The notes: generated by a model from the letters alone, not told the origin. Shown: positions 18,705 through 27,958, numbered from the stretch's first letter. The stretch is DNA of 64,000 nucleotides from Ancylobacter polymorphus (GCF_030813495.1 NZ_JAUSUI010000003.1:310001-374000); one strand, 5' to 3'. Made by a program: numbers and translations.

Positions 18705-18793
18705 CCCTCATGCCCGGGCTTGACCCGGGCACCCAGAGGGCCGGGAGCTGCGCCTGCCAATCTGGGTCCCCGGGTCAAGCCCGAGGATGAGGG
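18705..18793. repeat. Long palindromic repeat between the two permease genes
   Basis: The left arm begins CCCTCATGCCCGGGCTTGAC and the right arm ends GTCAAGCCCGAGGATGAGGG. The two arms pair over about 33 bp with only a few mismatches, and the loop is about 23 nt. It belongs to the same family as 16536-16621. It lies inside what is otherwise one transport operon. Confidence 0.85.
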
Positions 18794-18817
18794 GGCGATC
18801 GAGGCCGGGAGGACCGC

Positions 18818-19618
18818 ATGACCCGCGCCCCGCTCTCCCTGAAGATCGCCGCCCTTGGCGGGCTGGCCTTCCTGCACGTCCCGCTGCTGTTCATCCTGCT
18901 CTACTGCTTCACCACGGAAGAGAAGAGCTACGCCTTTCCCCCGCCCGGCTTCACGCTGAAATGGTTCGGCGTGGTGTGGGGGCGGGCCGATATCTGGGCG
19001 GCGGTGGGGCTGTCGCTGAAGGTGGCGAGCATCGCCACGCTGCTGGCGCTGGTGCTCGGCACGCTGGCGGCCGGGGCGCTGGCGCGGGCGCGCTTCTTCG
19101 GCCGCGAGCCGATTTCGCTGCTGTTCGTGCTGCCCATCGCCCTGCCGGGCATCGTCACCGGCATCGCGCTGCGCCAGGCCTTCGGGCTGATGGAGATACC
19201 CTTCTCCGTCTGGACCATCGTTCTCGGCCACGCCACCTTCTGCATCGTCGTGGTCTACAACAATGCGGTGGCGCGGCTGCGGCGGCTCTCGCCCTCGCTG
19301 ATCGAGGCGTCGATGGATCTCGGCGCCGATGCGTTCCAGACCTTCCGGCTCGTCATTCTGCCCAATATCGGCACGGCACTGCTGGCGGGCGGCATGCTCG
19401 CCTTCGCGCTGAGCTTCGACGAGGTCATCGTCACAACCTTCACCGCCGGCCAGCAATCGACCTTGCCGATATGGATGCTGTCCGAGCTCATCCGCCCACG
19501 GCAGCGGCCCGTCACCAATGTCGTCGCCGTGCTCGTGATCCTCGTGACCTTCCTGCCCATCCTCGCCGCCTATTACCTCACCCGCCATGGCGAGGCGGTG
19601 GCCGGCTCGGGAAAATAG
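18818..19618 (+). CDS. Polyamine-type ABC transporter permease (PotC-like)
   Basis: A 266-residue inner-membrane permease with about six membrane segments. The EAA loop reads [20 protein letters not shown], then [11 protein letters not shown]; the segment [16 protein letters not shown] is typical of PotC/YdcV-type proteins. GGGAGGACC precedes the ATG at 18818. The aldehyde dehydrogenase begins 9 bp after its stop. Confidence 0.9.
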   Translation: MTRAPLSLKIAALGGLAFLHVPLLFILLYCFTTEEKSYAFPPPGFTLKWFGVVWGRADIWAAVGLSLKVASIATLLALVLGTLAAGALARARFFGREPISLLFVLPIALPGIVTGIALRQAFGLMEIPFSVWTIVLGHATFCIVVVYNNAVARLRRLSPSLIEASMDLGADAFQTFRLVILPNIGTALLAGGMLAFALSFDEVIVTTFTAGQQSTLPIWMLSELIRPRQRPVTNVVAVLVILVTFLPILAAYYLTRHGEAVAGSGK

Positions 19619-19627
19619 GAGACGCCC

Positions 19628-21079
19628 ATGACTGCCCTTTCCGACACCCAGATGCTCATCGGCTCCGCCTTCGTCGCCGGCACGGAAACGCCGGAAACGG
19701 TGCTGAACCCGAAGACCGAGGAGACGCTGCTCGACCTGCCGGAGGCCTCGATCGACCAGATCGATGCGGCGGTGAACGCGGCGGACAAAGCCTTCCGCAC
19801 CTGGTCGCGCACCACGCCGGCCGAACGCGCCACGCTTCTGCTCAAGCTTGCCGACCGCATTGAAGCGGAAGCGGAATCCTTCGCCACGCTGGAGGCGCTG
19901 AACTGCGGCAAGCCCCGCCATGCGGTGCTCAATGACGAGTTGCCCGGCGTGGTCGACTGCTTCCGCTTCTTCGCCGGCGCGGCGCGCACCCAGCACGGCA
20001 TGGTGGCGGGCGAATATCTCGCCGGTCACACCTCGATGATCCGCCGCGACCCGATCGGCGTCGTCGCCTCGATCGCGCCGTGGAACTACCCGCTGATGAT
20101 GGCGGCGTGGAAGCTGGCGCCGGCGCTGGCGGGCGGCAATACGGTGGTGATCAAGCCTTCCGAGCAGACGCCGCTGACGCTGCTGAAACTGGCGAGGATC
20201 ATCGCCGATCTGTTCCCCGAAGGCGTGGTGAATGTCGTGGTCGGGCGCGGCGAGAGCGTCGGCAATGCGCTGATCCACCATCCCAAAGTGGCGATGGTCT
20301 CGCTCACCGGCGACATCGCCACCGGCAAGAAGGTGCTGACCGCCGCCGCCAAGACGGTGAAGCGCACCCATCTGGAACTCGGCGGCAAGGCGCCGGTGAT
20401 CGTGTTCGACGATGCCGACATCGACGCCGTGGTCGAGGGGGTGAAGGTGTTCGGCTATTACAATGCCGGCCAGGACTGCACCGCCGCCTGCCGCATCTAT
20501 GCGGGGTCCAAGGTCTATGAGAAGCTGGTGGCGGACCTCTCCTCCGCCGTCTCCGGGCTCAAATTCGGCCAGGCGGACGACAGCGCGAACGATATCGGCC
20601 CGCTGATCTCCGCCCGCCAGCGGGCCCGCGTCGCCTCCTTCGTCGAGCGCGCCTCGGAACTCAACCACATCGAAATCGCCACCGGCGGCAAGCTCGCCGG
20701 CGGGGAGGGCACCGGCAAGGGCTTCTTCTATGAGCCGACCGTCGTCGCCGGCGCGCTGCAGTCGGACGAAATCGTCCGTCGCGAAGTGTTCGGTCCGGTC
20801 GTGTCGGTGACGCGCTTCAGCGATGTCGACGAGGCGGTGGGCTGGGCCAATGACAGCGATTACGGCCTCGCCTCCTCGGTGTGGACGCGCGATGTCGGCC
20901 GCGGCATGGCCACCGCTTCGCGCCTGCAATATGGCTGCACCTGGGTGAACTGCCATTTCATGCTGGTGAGCGAGATGCCGCATGGCGGCCTCAAGCAGTC
21001 CGGCTATGGCAAGGATCTCAGCGCCTATGCGCTGGAAGACTACACGGTGGTCCGCCATGTCATGGTGAAGAACGCCTGA
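19628..21079 (+). CDS. Gamma-aminobutyraldehyde dehydrogenase
   Basis: A 483-residue NAD-dependent aldehyde dehydrogenase. The general-base Glu lies in LELGGKAP (about residue 255) and the nucleophilic Cys in [11 protein letters not shown] (about residue 289), with [12 protein letters not shown] and [12 protein letters not shown] upstream. The Gln-Asp-Cys-Thr-Ala form around the catalytic Cys is typical of PatD/YdcW enzymes that oxidise 4-aminobutanal to GABA. Its place directly after a polyamine-type importer fits putrescine breakdown. No putrescine aminotransferase or oxidase is adjacent; a class III aminotransferase lies at 51560. Confidence 0.88.
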   Translation: MTALSDTQMLIGSAFVAGTETPETVLNPKTEETLLDLPEASIDQIDAAVNAADKAFRTWSRTTPAERATLLLKLADRIEAEAESFATLEALNCGKPRHAVLNDELPGVVDCFRFFAGAARTQHGMVAGEYLAGHTSMIRRDPIGVVASIAPWNYPLMMAAWKLAPALAGGNTVVIKPSEQTPLTLLKLARIIADLFPEGVVNVVVGRGESVGNALIHHPKVAMVSLTGDIATGKKVLTAAAKTVKRTHLELGGKAPVIVFDDADIDAVVEGVKVFGYYNAGQDCTAACRIYAGSKVYEKLVADLSSAVSGLKFGQADDSANDIGPLISARQRARVASFVERASELNHIEIATGGKLAGGEGTGKGFFYEPTVVAGALQSDEIVRREVFGPVVSVTRFSDVDEAVGWANDSDYGLASSVWTRDVGRGMATASRLQYGCTWVNCHFMLVSEMPHGGLKQSGYGKDLSAYALEDYTVVRHVMVKNA

Positions 21080-21158
21080 CGGCGCGTCTCCGCGCGGTTG
21101 CGCGCGGAAAAGGCGGGCCGGTTTCACAGGGCGGCGCCAGGGAGTATGATGTTCCGGC

Positions 21159-21184
21159 AGCCGCGCGAATGTGATCGCGCGGCT
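21159..21184. terminator. Hairpin, probable end of the transport operon
   Basis: AGCCGCGCGA (21159-21168) pairs perfectly with TCGCGCGGCT (21175-21184) around a 6-nt loop, 80 bp after the dehydrogenase stop codon. A weaker 7-bp GC hairpin (21090-21096/21101-21107) followed by AAA lies upstream of it. Neither has a T-run, so the terminator call is tentative. Confidence 0.45.
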
Positions 21185-21279
21185 TGGAATGTGACGCATA
21201 ATTAAGTTGGAACTCCTCCTCATATCTGTTGTGTCGCAACATGGATTTCCATGCTCCGACGCAGCTTCATGGGGGCTTG

Positions 21280-22380
21280 ATGCGACGCCGATCCGCCTTG
21301 CTGATGACCATCGCCGTTCTGGCGGGAGCCGGATGGCTTGCGCATGACCGGGGATGGGTCGACGCGACCGGCCTGTTCGGCGCGCGCAGCCAGGCGAAGG
21401 CGGCCGCCCAGCCGGCGGCGGCGCGAAAAGTGCCGGTCGAAGTGGCACCGGCGCGCGCCGCCTCGGTGACGACGGACATTTCTTCCATCGGCTCGCTTCA
21501 ATCCGACGAATCCGTGCAGGTTGCGTCCGAAGTCGCTGGCCGCATTCAGGAAATCGGCTTTCGCGAAGGGCAGCACGTGAAGGCCGGCGATGTGCTGGTG
21601 CAGCTCGACGCCGCTTTGGTGAAAGCCTCGCTGGACGAGACCGAGGCGCGGCTGGAACTTGCCCAGGCGAATTTCGGCCGTGCCCAGCAATTGCAGAAAT
21701 CCGGCTCCGGCACCGCCCGCGCGCTGGACGAGGCGCAGGCGGAACTCAACACCGCCCGCGCCCTGCTCAATTCCCAGCGTGTGCAGATCGCCAAGCACAC
21801 CATCACCGCGCCGTTCGACGGCGTCGTCGGCCTGCGCACCGTGTCCAACGGGGCCTATATCGCCGTCGGCACGGAACTGGTGAACCTTGAGAAGATCGAC
21901 ACGCTGAAGCTGGATTTCAAAGTGCCGGAGACGCAGCTCTCCAGCATCGCCGAAAACCAGACCGTGACCATCACGCTCGACGCGCTGCCGGGCCGTTCCT
22001 TCACCGGCACCATCTACGCCATCGACCCGATGGTCGATGTCAATGGCCGCTCGCTCAGTGTGCGCGCCCGGCTCGACAATAAGGACCTGACCCTGCGCCC
22101 GGGCCTGTTCGCCCGCGTCGTGGTGAAGGGCCGCGAGGCGCGCGACGCGGTGTTCGTGCCGGAAAGCGCGATCGTGCCGCGCGGGCAGGAGCGTCTCGTC
22201 TGGCAGATTGTCGACGGCAAGGCGCAACAGCTGAAAGTCGAACTCGGCCAGCGCGCCAAAGGTGAAGTCGAAGTGAAGGGCGTGGCGCCCGGCGCCAGCA
22301 TCGTCGTGGCGGGGCAGGGGCGCTTGCAGCCCGGCGCTGTGGTGGAGGTGGTGCCGCCGCCGCCGGCGCCGCAGGGCTGA
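21280..22380 (+). CDS. RND efflux membrane fusion protein
   Basis: A 366-residue periplasmic adaptor of an RND pump. After an N-terminal anchor (SALLMTIAVLAGAGWLA) come the barrel-sandwich halves (VASEVAGRIQEIGFREGQHV, then APFDGVVGLRTVSNGAYIAV), a short coiled-coil hairpin (about residues 115-160), and the beta barrel (LRPGLFARVVVKG). GGGGGC lies 4 nt before the ATG at 21280, so this start was preferred to ATG 21241 or TTG 21229. It is followed by the pump gene 9 bp downstream. No outer-membrane channel gene is adjacent. Confidence 0.88.
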   Translation: MRRRSALLMTIAVLAGAGWLAHDRGWVDATGLFGARSQAKAAAQPAAARKVPVEVAPARAASVTTDISSIGSLQSDESVQVASEVAGRIQEIGFREGQHVKAGDVLVQLDAALVKASLDETEARLELAQANFGRAQQLQKSGSGTARALDEAQAELNTARALLNSQRVQIAKHTITAPFDGVVGLRTVSNGAYIAVGTELVNLEKIDTLKLDFKVPETQLSSIAENQTVTITLDALPGRSFTGTIYAIDPMVDVNGRSLSVRARLDNKDLTLRPGLFARVVVKGREARDAVFVPESAIVPRGQERLVWQIVDGKAQQLKVELGQRAKGEVEVKGVAPGASIVVAGQGRLQPGAVVEVVPPPPAPQG

Positions 22381-22389
22381 GGCCGCGCC

Positions 22390-25300
22390 ATGGGCATTTC
22401 CGAGTTCTGCGTCCGCCGTCCCGTCTTCGCGACGGTGCTGAGCCTTTTGCTCATCCTCATCGGCATCGTCTCCTACAGCCGCCTCTCGGTGCGGGAATAT
22501 CCCAATATCGACGAGCCCGTGGTGTCGGTGGTGACCACCTATCCCGGCGCCTCGGCCAGCATCGTCGAGAGCCAGGTCACCCAGGTTCTGGAGGGCTCGA
22601 TCGCCGGCATCGCCGGCATCGACGTGCTGGAATCCACCAGCCGCTCGGAATCCAGCCGCATCACCGTCCGCTTCCGGCTGGAGGTCGACCCCGATGTCGC
22701 CGCCAGCGATGTGCGCGACCGGGTGAGCCGCGTGCGCCAGCGCCTGCCGGACGAGATCGACGAGCCGGTCATTTCCAAGGTCGAGGCCGACGCCCAGCCG
22801 GTGCTGTTCGTGGTCTTCCGCTCCGACCGCATGTCGGCGCTGGAACTGTCCGACTATATTGACCGCTACATCGTCGACCGCTTCAAGAACATCAACGGTG
22901 TCTCCGATGTGCAGATCTATGGCGAGCGGCGCTATGCCATGCGCATCTGGGTCGACCGCGAGCGGCTCGCCGCCTATGAACTGACCGTGCAGGATGTCGA
23001 GGATGCGCTGCGGGCGCAGAATGTCGAGATTCCCTCCGGCCGCATCGAGAGCGTCGACCGCGAATTCACCGTGCTCTCGCGCACGGGCCTGACCTCGGTC
23101 GACCAGTTCGACCAGATCGTCGTCAAGCGCGCGAATGGTGCGCAGGTGCATATGCGCGATGTCGCCCGCGTGGAACTCGGCGCCGCCGACGAGCGCCGGG
23201 CCAGCCGCTTCAATGGCGGGGCGGCGATCTTCATCGGCGTGATCAAGCAGGCCGTGGCCAACCCGCTGGACGTTTCCGCCGGCGCCCGCGCCATCTTGCC
23301 GGCCGTCAATGAGAGCCTGCCGGAAGGCATGAGCGCCACCATCGGCAACGACAATGCGGTGTTCATCGAGCGCTCCATCGAGGCGGTGTTTCACACCATC
23401 TTCGAGGCGGTCCTCCTGGTGGTGCTGGTCATCGTGGTGTTCCTGCGCTCCTTCCGGGCCTCGATCATTCCGATCGTGACCATTCCGATCTCGCTCGTCA
23501 CCACCTTCGCCATCATGTATGCGCTGGGATTCAGCGTGAACACGTTGACGTTGCTGGCATTTGTGCTCGCGATCGGCCTCGTGGTCGACGATGCCATCGT
23601 CGTTCTGGAGAATATCTTCCGCCACATCGAGCACGGCATGAAGCCGATCCCCGCCGCCATCAGGGGCGCGCGCGAAATCGGCTTCGCCGTCATCGCCATG
23701 ACGTTGACGCTCGCCGCCGTCTACGCGCCCGTCGCCTTCGCCCCCGGCCGCACGGGGCGGCTCTTCCTCGAATTCGCGCTGACGCTGGCGGGCGCCGTCA
23801 TCATCTCCGGCTTTGTCGCGCTAACGCTGACGCCGATGATGTGCTCGCGCCTGCTCAAGCATGAGGAGAAGCCGGGCCGGGTGTCCGCCTTCATCGAGCG
23901 CCGGCTGCGGGCGATGGAGAACGGCTATCGCCGGCTGCTGGGTTCGACCTTGAAGCTCCGCCCGCTGATCCTGCTGCTGGCGCTCGGCGTGGCGGGCGCG
24001 AGCGCCTTTTTCCTTACCGTGCTGCCCTCGGAACTCTCGCCGGTCGAGGACCGCGGCGTCGTCCGCGTCACCGGCAGCGCGCCGGAGGGCTCCACCCTCG
24101 CCTATACCTCGCGCTACACCAACCAGATCGACACCATCGTCTCCAAGGAGAAGGAGGTCGACAGCGTCCTCATCATCAACGGCTTCCCCGAGGTCCACCG
24201 CTTCCTGGTCATCGGCCGGCTGAAGGATTGGGGCGAGCGGGATGTGCGCCAGCAGGAACTGGTGGCCAAGCTGACGCCGGAACTGCGGCGCATTGCCGGC
24301 ATCAATGCCTATGCCAACAACCCGCCCTCGCTCGGCGCCTCCAACAGTTCACGGCCGATCGAGTTCGTGCTGCAGACCTCCGGCACCTATGAACAGCTCG
24401 ACGACTACACGACCCGGTTCCTGGAGCGCATCCGCGATTATCCCGGCCTTGTGAGCATCGACAGCGACCTCAAACTGAACAAGCCGGAGATTTCCGTCTC
24501 GGTGGACCGGGCCAAGGCGGCCGATCTCGGCATCGACATCGCCGTTCTCGGCCGCACATTGGAGAGCCTGCTCGGCGGGCGGCAGGTCACGCGCTTCGAG
24601 GTGGGCGGCGAGCAGTACGATGTCTATGTCCAGCTCGACGCCCGCGACCGCTCGACCCCGGCGACACTCGACACCATCTATCTGCGTTCGGCGAGCGGGG
24701 AGATGGTGCAGCTTTCCAACCTCGTCACCGTGCGCGAAAGCGTGGCGCCACAGGAACTGAAGCGCTTCAACCAGCTACGCTCCGCCACTATTTCCGCCAA
24801 TCTGGCGCCCGGCTTCTCGCAAGGCGAGGCGCTGGCCTTTCTCGACCAGACCGCCCGCGAGGTACTGCCGCAGACCGTTCAGACCGATGTCGCCGGCCAG
24901 AGCCGCGAGTTCCGCGCCGCCGGCCAGAGCCTGGTGGTGATCTTCCTGCTGGCGCTCGGGTTCATCTATCTCGTGCTCGCGGCGCAGTTCGAGAGCTTCC
25001 GCGATCCCGTCATCATCATGCTGACCGTGCCGCTTTCCATGACCGGGGCGCTGGCGGCGCTGTATTTCACCGGCGGATCGCTCAATGTCTATTCGCAGAT
25101 CGGACTGGTGACGCTGGTCGGCCTCATCACCAAGCACGGCATTCTGATCGTCGAATTCGCCAATCAGCAGCAGGAGGCGGGTCTCGACCGCCGCGCGTCG
25201 GTCATCGAGGCGGCGGTTCTGCGTCTGCGGCCCATTCTGATGACCACGGGCGCCATGGTGCTGGGCGCGGTGCCGCTGGCGCTGGCGAGCGGCGCCGGAG

Positions 25301-25464
25301 CGGAGAGCCGGTCGCAGATCGGCTGGGTCATTGTCGGCGGCATGACGCTGGGCACGCTGCTCACCCTGTTCGTCGTGCCGGTGGTCTATTCGCTGATCGG
25401 GCGTGTCCACCACACGCCCCATGCCGAGATCGCCCCCGGCATCGTTCATACGCCGGCCGAGTAG
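22390..25464 (+). CDS. RND efflux transporter, HAE1-like
   Basis: A 1024-residue inner-membrane proton-driven exporter of full length. It begins ISEFCVRRPVFATVLSLLLI, the usual first membrane helix of AcrB-type pumps. The proton-relay Asp pair is in GLVVDDAIVVLENI (about residues 400-412), and the second transmembrane block has LVTLVGLITKHGILIVEF. Substrate range cannot be read from sequence. There is no linked regulator or outer-membrane factor. Confidence 0.93.
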   Translation: MGISEFCVRRPVFATVLSLLLILIGIVSYSRLSVREYPNIDEPVVSVVTTYPGASASIVESQVTQVLEGSIAGIAGIDVLESTSRSESSRITVRFRLEVDPDVAASDVRDRVSRVRQRLPDEIDEPVISKVEADAQPVLFVVFRSDRMSALELSDYIDRYIVDRFKNINGVSDVQIYGERRYAMRIWVDRERLAAYELTVQDVEDALRAQNVEIPSGRIESVDREFTVLSRTGLTSVDQFDQIVVKRANGAQVHMRDVARVELGAADERRASRFNGGAAIFIGVIKQAVANPLDVSAGARAILPAVNESLPEGMSATIGNDNAVFIERSIEAVFHTIFEAVLLVVLVIVVFLRSFRASIIPIVTIPISLVTTFAIMYALGFSVNTLTLLAFVLAIGLVVDDAIVVLENIFRHIEHGMKPIPAAIRGAREIGFAVIAMTLTLAAVYAPVAFAPGRTGRLFLEFALTLAGAVIISGFVALTLTPMMCSRLLKHEEKPGRVSAFIERRLRAMENGYRRLLGSTLKLRPLILLLALGVAGASAFFLTVLPSELSPVEDRGVVRVTGSAPEGSTLAYTSRYTNQIDTIVSKEKEVDSVLIINGFPEVHRFLVIGRLKDWGERDVRQQELVAKLTPELRRIAGINAYANNPPSLGASNSSRPIEFVLQTSGTYEQLDDYTTRFLERIRDYPGLVSIDSDLKLNKPEISVSVDRAKAADLGIDIAVLGRTLESLLGGRQVTRFEVGGEQYDVYVQLDARDRSTPATLDTIYLRSASGEMVQLSNLVTVRESVAPQELKRFNQLRSATISANLAPGFSQGEALAFLDQTAREVLPQTVQTDVAGQSREFRAAGQSLVVIFLLALGFIYLVLAAQFESFRDPVIIMLTVPLSMTGALAALYFTGGSLNVYSQIGLVTLVGLITKHGILIVEFANQQQEAGLDRRASVIEAAVLRLRPILMTTGAMVLGAVPLALASGAGAESRSQIGWVIVGGMTLGTLLTLFVVPVVYSLIGRVHHTPHAEIAPGIVHTPAE

Positions 25465-25523
25465 ATCGGGAGCGCGTCAACGCCGCGCGCGGCGCCGCTG
25501 GGCCATGGAACCGCGCGGGGGCA

Positions 25524-25643
25524 TTATTTTATCGCCCAGAGTGCCAAACATTCCTCGCAAAGTTCTTCGCTTTCGCAGTAAGGGCATTCGCGCTCATAGG
25601 CATCTGTGAGCCAGTGCCAAATATCTACGAGCCATTTCAGCAT
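25524..25643 (-). CDS. Possible 39-residue microprotein with paired CxxC motifs
   Basis: An open frame of 39 codons from ATG 25643 to TAA 25524 in an otherwise gene-free gap. The N-terminal half is Trp-rich and helical-looking (MLKWLVDIWHWLTDAYE). The C-terminal half holds Cys20-Pro-Tyr-Cys23 and Cys29-Glu-Glu-Cys32, a spacing suited to binding one zinc ion. Local GC and third-position GC are lower than in neighbouring genes. A GGTGAG lies upstream but about 11 nt from the ATG, a weak ribosome site. Not recognised from any family; translation is unproven. Confidence 0.4.
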   Translation of the reverse strand: MLKWLVDIWHWLTDAYERECPYCESEELCEECLALWAIK

Positions 25644-25921
25644 AGGGGCTGCTCACCGCGATAACAACTTGTTGACTGTACATTCGCGCGCCAATCCGGT
25701 GAGAGTGTGGTGGTAATATTTCCAGCCAATACAATAATGTTTCCGAAAATTACTGTCTAAACTCGGTCAAAGCTGTGGCTGTATCATGGCGGCTCGGCCG
25801 CAGGCGGCGGGAAAGCGTGTCGCCTTCTGCGCGCGGGCAGGCCGTGCGGTTTCCGGACATGTCGGCGCGACGCGCCCTGCCGGCTTCCAGCGCTTGCGCG
25901 ATTTCCACTGCTCAGCGAACT

Positions 25922-25940
25922 GGTTAACGCGGCGTTAACC
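25922..25940. promoter_or_regulatory. CtrA-type binding site
   Basis: GGTTAACGCGGCGTTAACC is a perfect 9-bp inverted repeat around one base. It contains TTAA (25924-25927), seven bases, and TTAA (25935-25938), the established consensus for the alphaproteobacterial cell-cycle regulator CtrA (TTAA-N7-TTAA). It lies 64 bp upstream of the adhesin ATG at 26005, where it could activate or block the promoter. Confidence 0.7.
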
Positions 25941-26004
25941 ATGTTGCCGCGATGTTACCGGCAACGGCGCTGCGGGGGCGTCGCGCGAATTTCGAGACGT
26001 GTTT

Positions 26005-27231
26005 ATGCGACGGTGCCTTGTGGGGATTGGTGGATCGGCCGGCTTGGCCCTGCTGGCGGGCCTTGCGCCGCAGGCGGCGTCCGCCGAGGAGATCAGTTGC
26101 GACCTCACCGTGACCGCCCTGCAGTGCGGCGGCGTGGCGAGCGGAGCCGATTCGACCGCGATCGGCGACGATGCGCAGGCGACGCAGGCCGGCACGACGG
26201 CCGTAGGCCAGGGGTCGCGCGCCTTTTCCGACAAGGCCAGCGCCTTCGGCCAGCTCGCCGTGGCCAATGGGGTGTCCTCCACCGCCATCGGCTGGAGCGC
26301 GACGGCCAATGGTGAGCAGTCGACCGCGACCGGGCAGGGAGCTGCCGCCAATGCCGGCTTCTCCTCGGCCTTCGGCAGCGGGGCGAGCGCCAACGGCACC
26401 GCGTCCTCCGCGCTCGGCCAGGACGCCCTCGCCAATGGCGCCAACGCGACCGCCGTCGGCCAGGGCGCGCGCGCCAATGCCGATGCGTCGACCGCTGTCG
26501 GGCAGGGCGCGGTCGCCAACGCCGGCAACGCGACCGCGCTGGGCACGGCGGCCACCGCCAATGGCGCCGGGGCCACCGCGCTGGGGAAGGGGGCCGTCGC
26601 CAATGCCGCCAACGCCACCGCCGTCGGTTTCGGCGCCACCGCCAATGGTGCTGGCGCCACGGCGCTGGGACAGAATGCCGTCGCCGCCGGGGCCGGTGCC
26701 GTTGCGTTGGGTCAGAACGCCAACGCCTCCGCCACGAACGCCGCCGCCCTTGGCACCGGCGCCATCGCTTCCTTTGCCGGTTCCACCGCCGTCGGTGCCG
26801 GCGCGTCCACCAGCCGGGCCAACCAGATGGCGCTGGGCACCGCCGGTTCGACCTATACGATGGCGGGGCTGACCTCGAGCGCCAGCCGGTCCGCTCAGAG
26901 CGGGGCGGTGCAGATCGTCACCACCGATGCCGTCGGCAATCTCGCCAGCGCGAGCACGGCGGAACTCTTCGACCTGCGCCCCGTCTGGGCCGAGATCGAC
27001 CGGGTGAGCGAAGGCGTTGCCATGGCGATGGCGATGGACACGCCGACCCTGCCCAATGGCAAGAACATGGCGGTGAGCGCCCAGTGGGGCACCTTCGGGG
27101 GGCAGAATGCGCTCGCGCTCTCCAGCATTGCGCGGATCGCCGACGATTCCTTCTTCGTCACCGGCGCCATCGGCGTAGGTTTCAACGAAGGCACGGTCGG
27201 CGGCAAGGCCGGCCTGCTGTTCGCGTGGTGA
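26005..27231 (+). CDS. YadA-like trimeric autotransporter adhesin
   Basis: A 408-residue outer-membrane protein. The signal peptide covers about residues 1-27 (APQAASAEE). Residues 49-266 are YadA-head repeats with a 14-residue period (forms such as ATAVGQGARANADA). They are followed by a neck/stalk with the ALGTAGSTYTMAGLTSSASR motif common in rhizobial members, a short helical segment (about 310-345) and a membrane-anchor region of about 65 residues ending in KAGLLFAW. The protein is short for the family. The ATG at 26005 was preferred to GTG 25999. A CtrA-type box lies upstream, and the next gene is close enough to be translationally coupled. Confidence 0.88.
   Translation: MRRCLVGIGGSAGLALLAGLAPQAASAEEISCDLTVTALQCGGVASGADSTAIGDDAQATQAGTTAVGQGSRAFSDKASAFGQLAVANGVSSTAIGWSATANGEQSTATGQGAAANAGFSSAFGSGASANGTASSALGQDALANGANATAVGQGARANADASTAVGQGAVANAGNATALGTAATANGAGATALGKGAVANAANATAVGFGATANGAGATALGQNAVAAGAGAVALGQNANASATNAAALGTGAIASFAGSTAVGAGASTSRANQMALGTAGSTYTMAGLTSSASRSAQSGAVQIVTTDAVGNLASASTAELFDLRPVWAEIDRVSEGVAMAMAMDTPTLPNGKNMAVSAQWGTFGGQNALALSSIARIADDSFFVTGAIGVGFNEGTVGGKAGLLFAW
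26149..26802 (+). repeat. 42-bp coding repeats of the adhesin head
   Basis: About fifteen degenerate 42-bp repeats encode the 14-residue head unit (consensus A-T-A-x-G-x-x-A-x-A-N-G-x-x). Several recurrent words, such as GCCAATGG, are nearly identical between units and could allow length change by recombination. Confidence 0.8.
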
Positions 27232-27236
27232 CGATC

Positions 27237-27863
27237 ATGCGCCGCCCCGCCCGCCTTGCCGTTCTTGCGCTCGCCCTGGCTCTGCTCGCGCCGGCTCTCG
27301 CCCACGCGCAGAAGAAGCCGGCCGATGCGATGCCGCCGCCGGCGGTGCTTCTGGCCCTGCTGCGCGGCACGATGATCGCGCTCAACCAGGCCAATTTGAC
27401 CGGCAATTATTCGGTGCTGCGCGATCTCGCGGCTCCCTCCTTCCGCGACGCCAATTCCAGTGCCGCGCTTGCCGACCGCTTCCGCCAGTGGCGTGAGGGC
27501 CGGCTGGATTTCGCCGCCGTCACCCTTCTCGACGCCAAGCTCTCGGCCCCGCCCTCCATCGGGGCCGATGGGGCACTGCGCCTGCGCGGCTATTTCCCGA
27601 CCGCGCCGCTGAGGATCGGCTTCGATGTGGCCTTCCTGCCCGTGGACGGGCATTGGCGTCTCGGGGCCATTACGGCCGAGCCGCTGGCGGTAGAGGTGAC
27701 AGGGGCCCTGGCGCGCGCCGCTGAAGCGCCGGCTGGGGGCCAGAAGATGGCGGAGGCTGAGCCGGCCAAAGCTAGGGCGACGACGACGTTCCGTCTGCCG
27801 GACCTTCCGCCCGCCGCGAGCCTCGGCATCGCGCTTCCCCCTGGCGATCGCCCGCGCGGCTAG
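27237..27863 (+). CDS. Exported protein of unknown function, adhesin-linked
   Basis: A 208-residue protein with a clear signal peptide ending near residue 25 (APALAHAQ). The mature part has LLALLRGTMIALNQANLTGN, then YSVLRDLAAPSFRDANS and LRGYFPTAPLRIGFDVAFLP, with GHWRLGAI. This looks like a compact periplasmic fold conserved in Rhizobiales, but I do not know its function. The ATG at 27237 lies 5 bp after the adhesin stop; GTG 27228 overlaps the stop as GTGA and is an alternative start. Close coupling to the adhesin suggests an accessory role. Confidence 0.72.
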   Translation: MRRPARLAVLALALALLAPALAHAQKKPADAMPPPAVLLALLRGTMIALNQANLTGNYSVLRDLAAPSFRDANSSAALADRFRQWREGRLDFAAVTLLDAKLSAPPSIGADGALRLRGYFPTAPLRIGFDVAFLPVDGHWRLGAITAEPLAVEVTGALARAAEAPAGGQKMAEAEPAKARATTTFRLPDLPPAASLGIALPPGDRPRG

Positions 27864-27930
27864 AGAAATTCCCGCAAAAGCGCATAGCGATCTTGCGACA
27901 GAAATTGCGTAAAATCAGAGAGTTAGAGTC

Positions 27931-27958
27931 GGCCCGGTGAATGTGGATTCACCGGGCC
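27931..27958. terminator. Bidirectional terminator hairpin
   Basis: GGCCCGGTGAAT (27931-27942) pairs perfectly with ATTCACCGGGCC (27947-27958) around a 4-nt loop. It lies between the convergent ends of the exported-protein gene (27863) and bcsN (28008), where it could stop transcription from both sides. Confidence 0.65.

Larger units (their letters stand above)
25465..26004. other. AT-richer intergenic region before the adhesin gene
   Basis: A 540-bp gap between the RND pump and the YadA-like gene, with a clearly AT-richer core (about 25525-25790). Apart from the possible microprotein at 25524-25643 and the CtrA-type box at 25922-25940, nothing could be assigned. The composition change suggests either an acquired segment or a large regulatory region. 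Confidence 0.5.

Noticed and set aside
17927-21448. A very long open frame on the minus strand opposite the permease and dehydrogenase genes.
   Set aside because: It is a shadow of GC-rich plus-strand genes: its sequence is rich in His, Arg, Gln and Asp with no domain, while the plus-strand proteins have clear families.
21220-23634. A long minus-strand open frame opposite the RND genes.
   Set aside because: Composition is typical of antisense frames in GC-rich DNA; the membrane fusion protein and pump are unmistakable on the plus strand.
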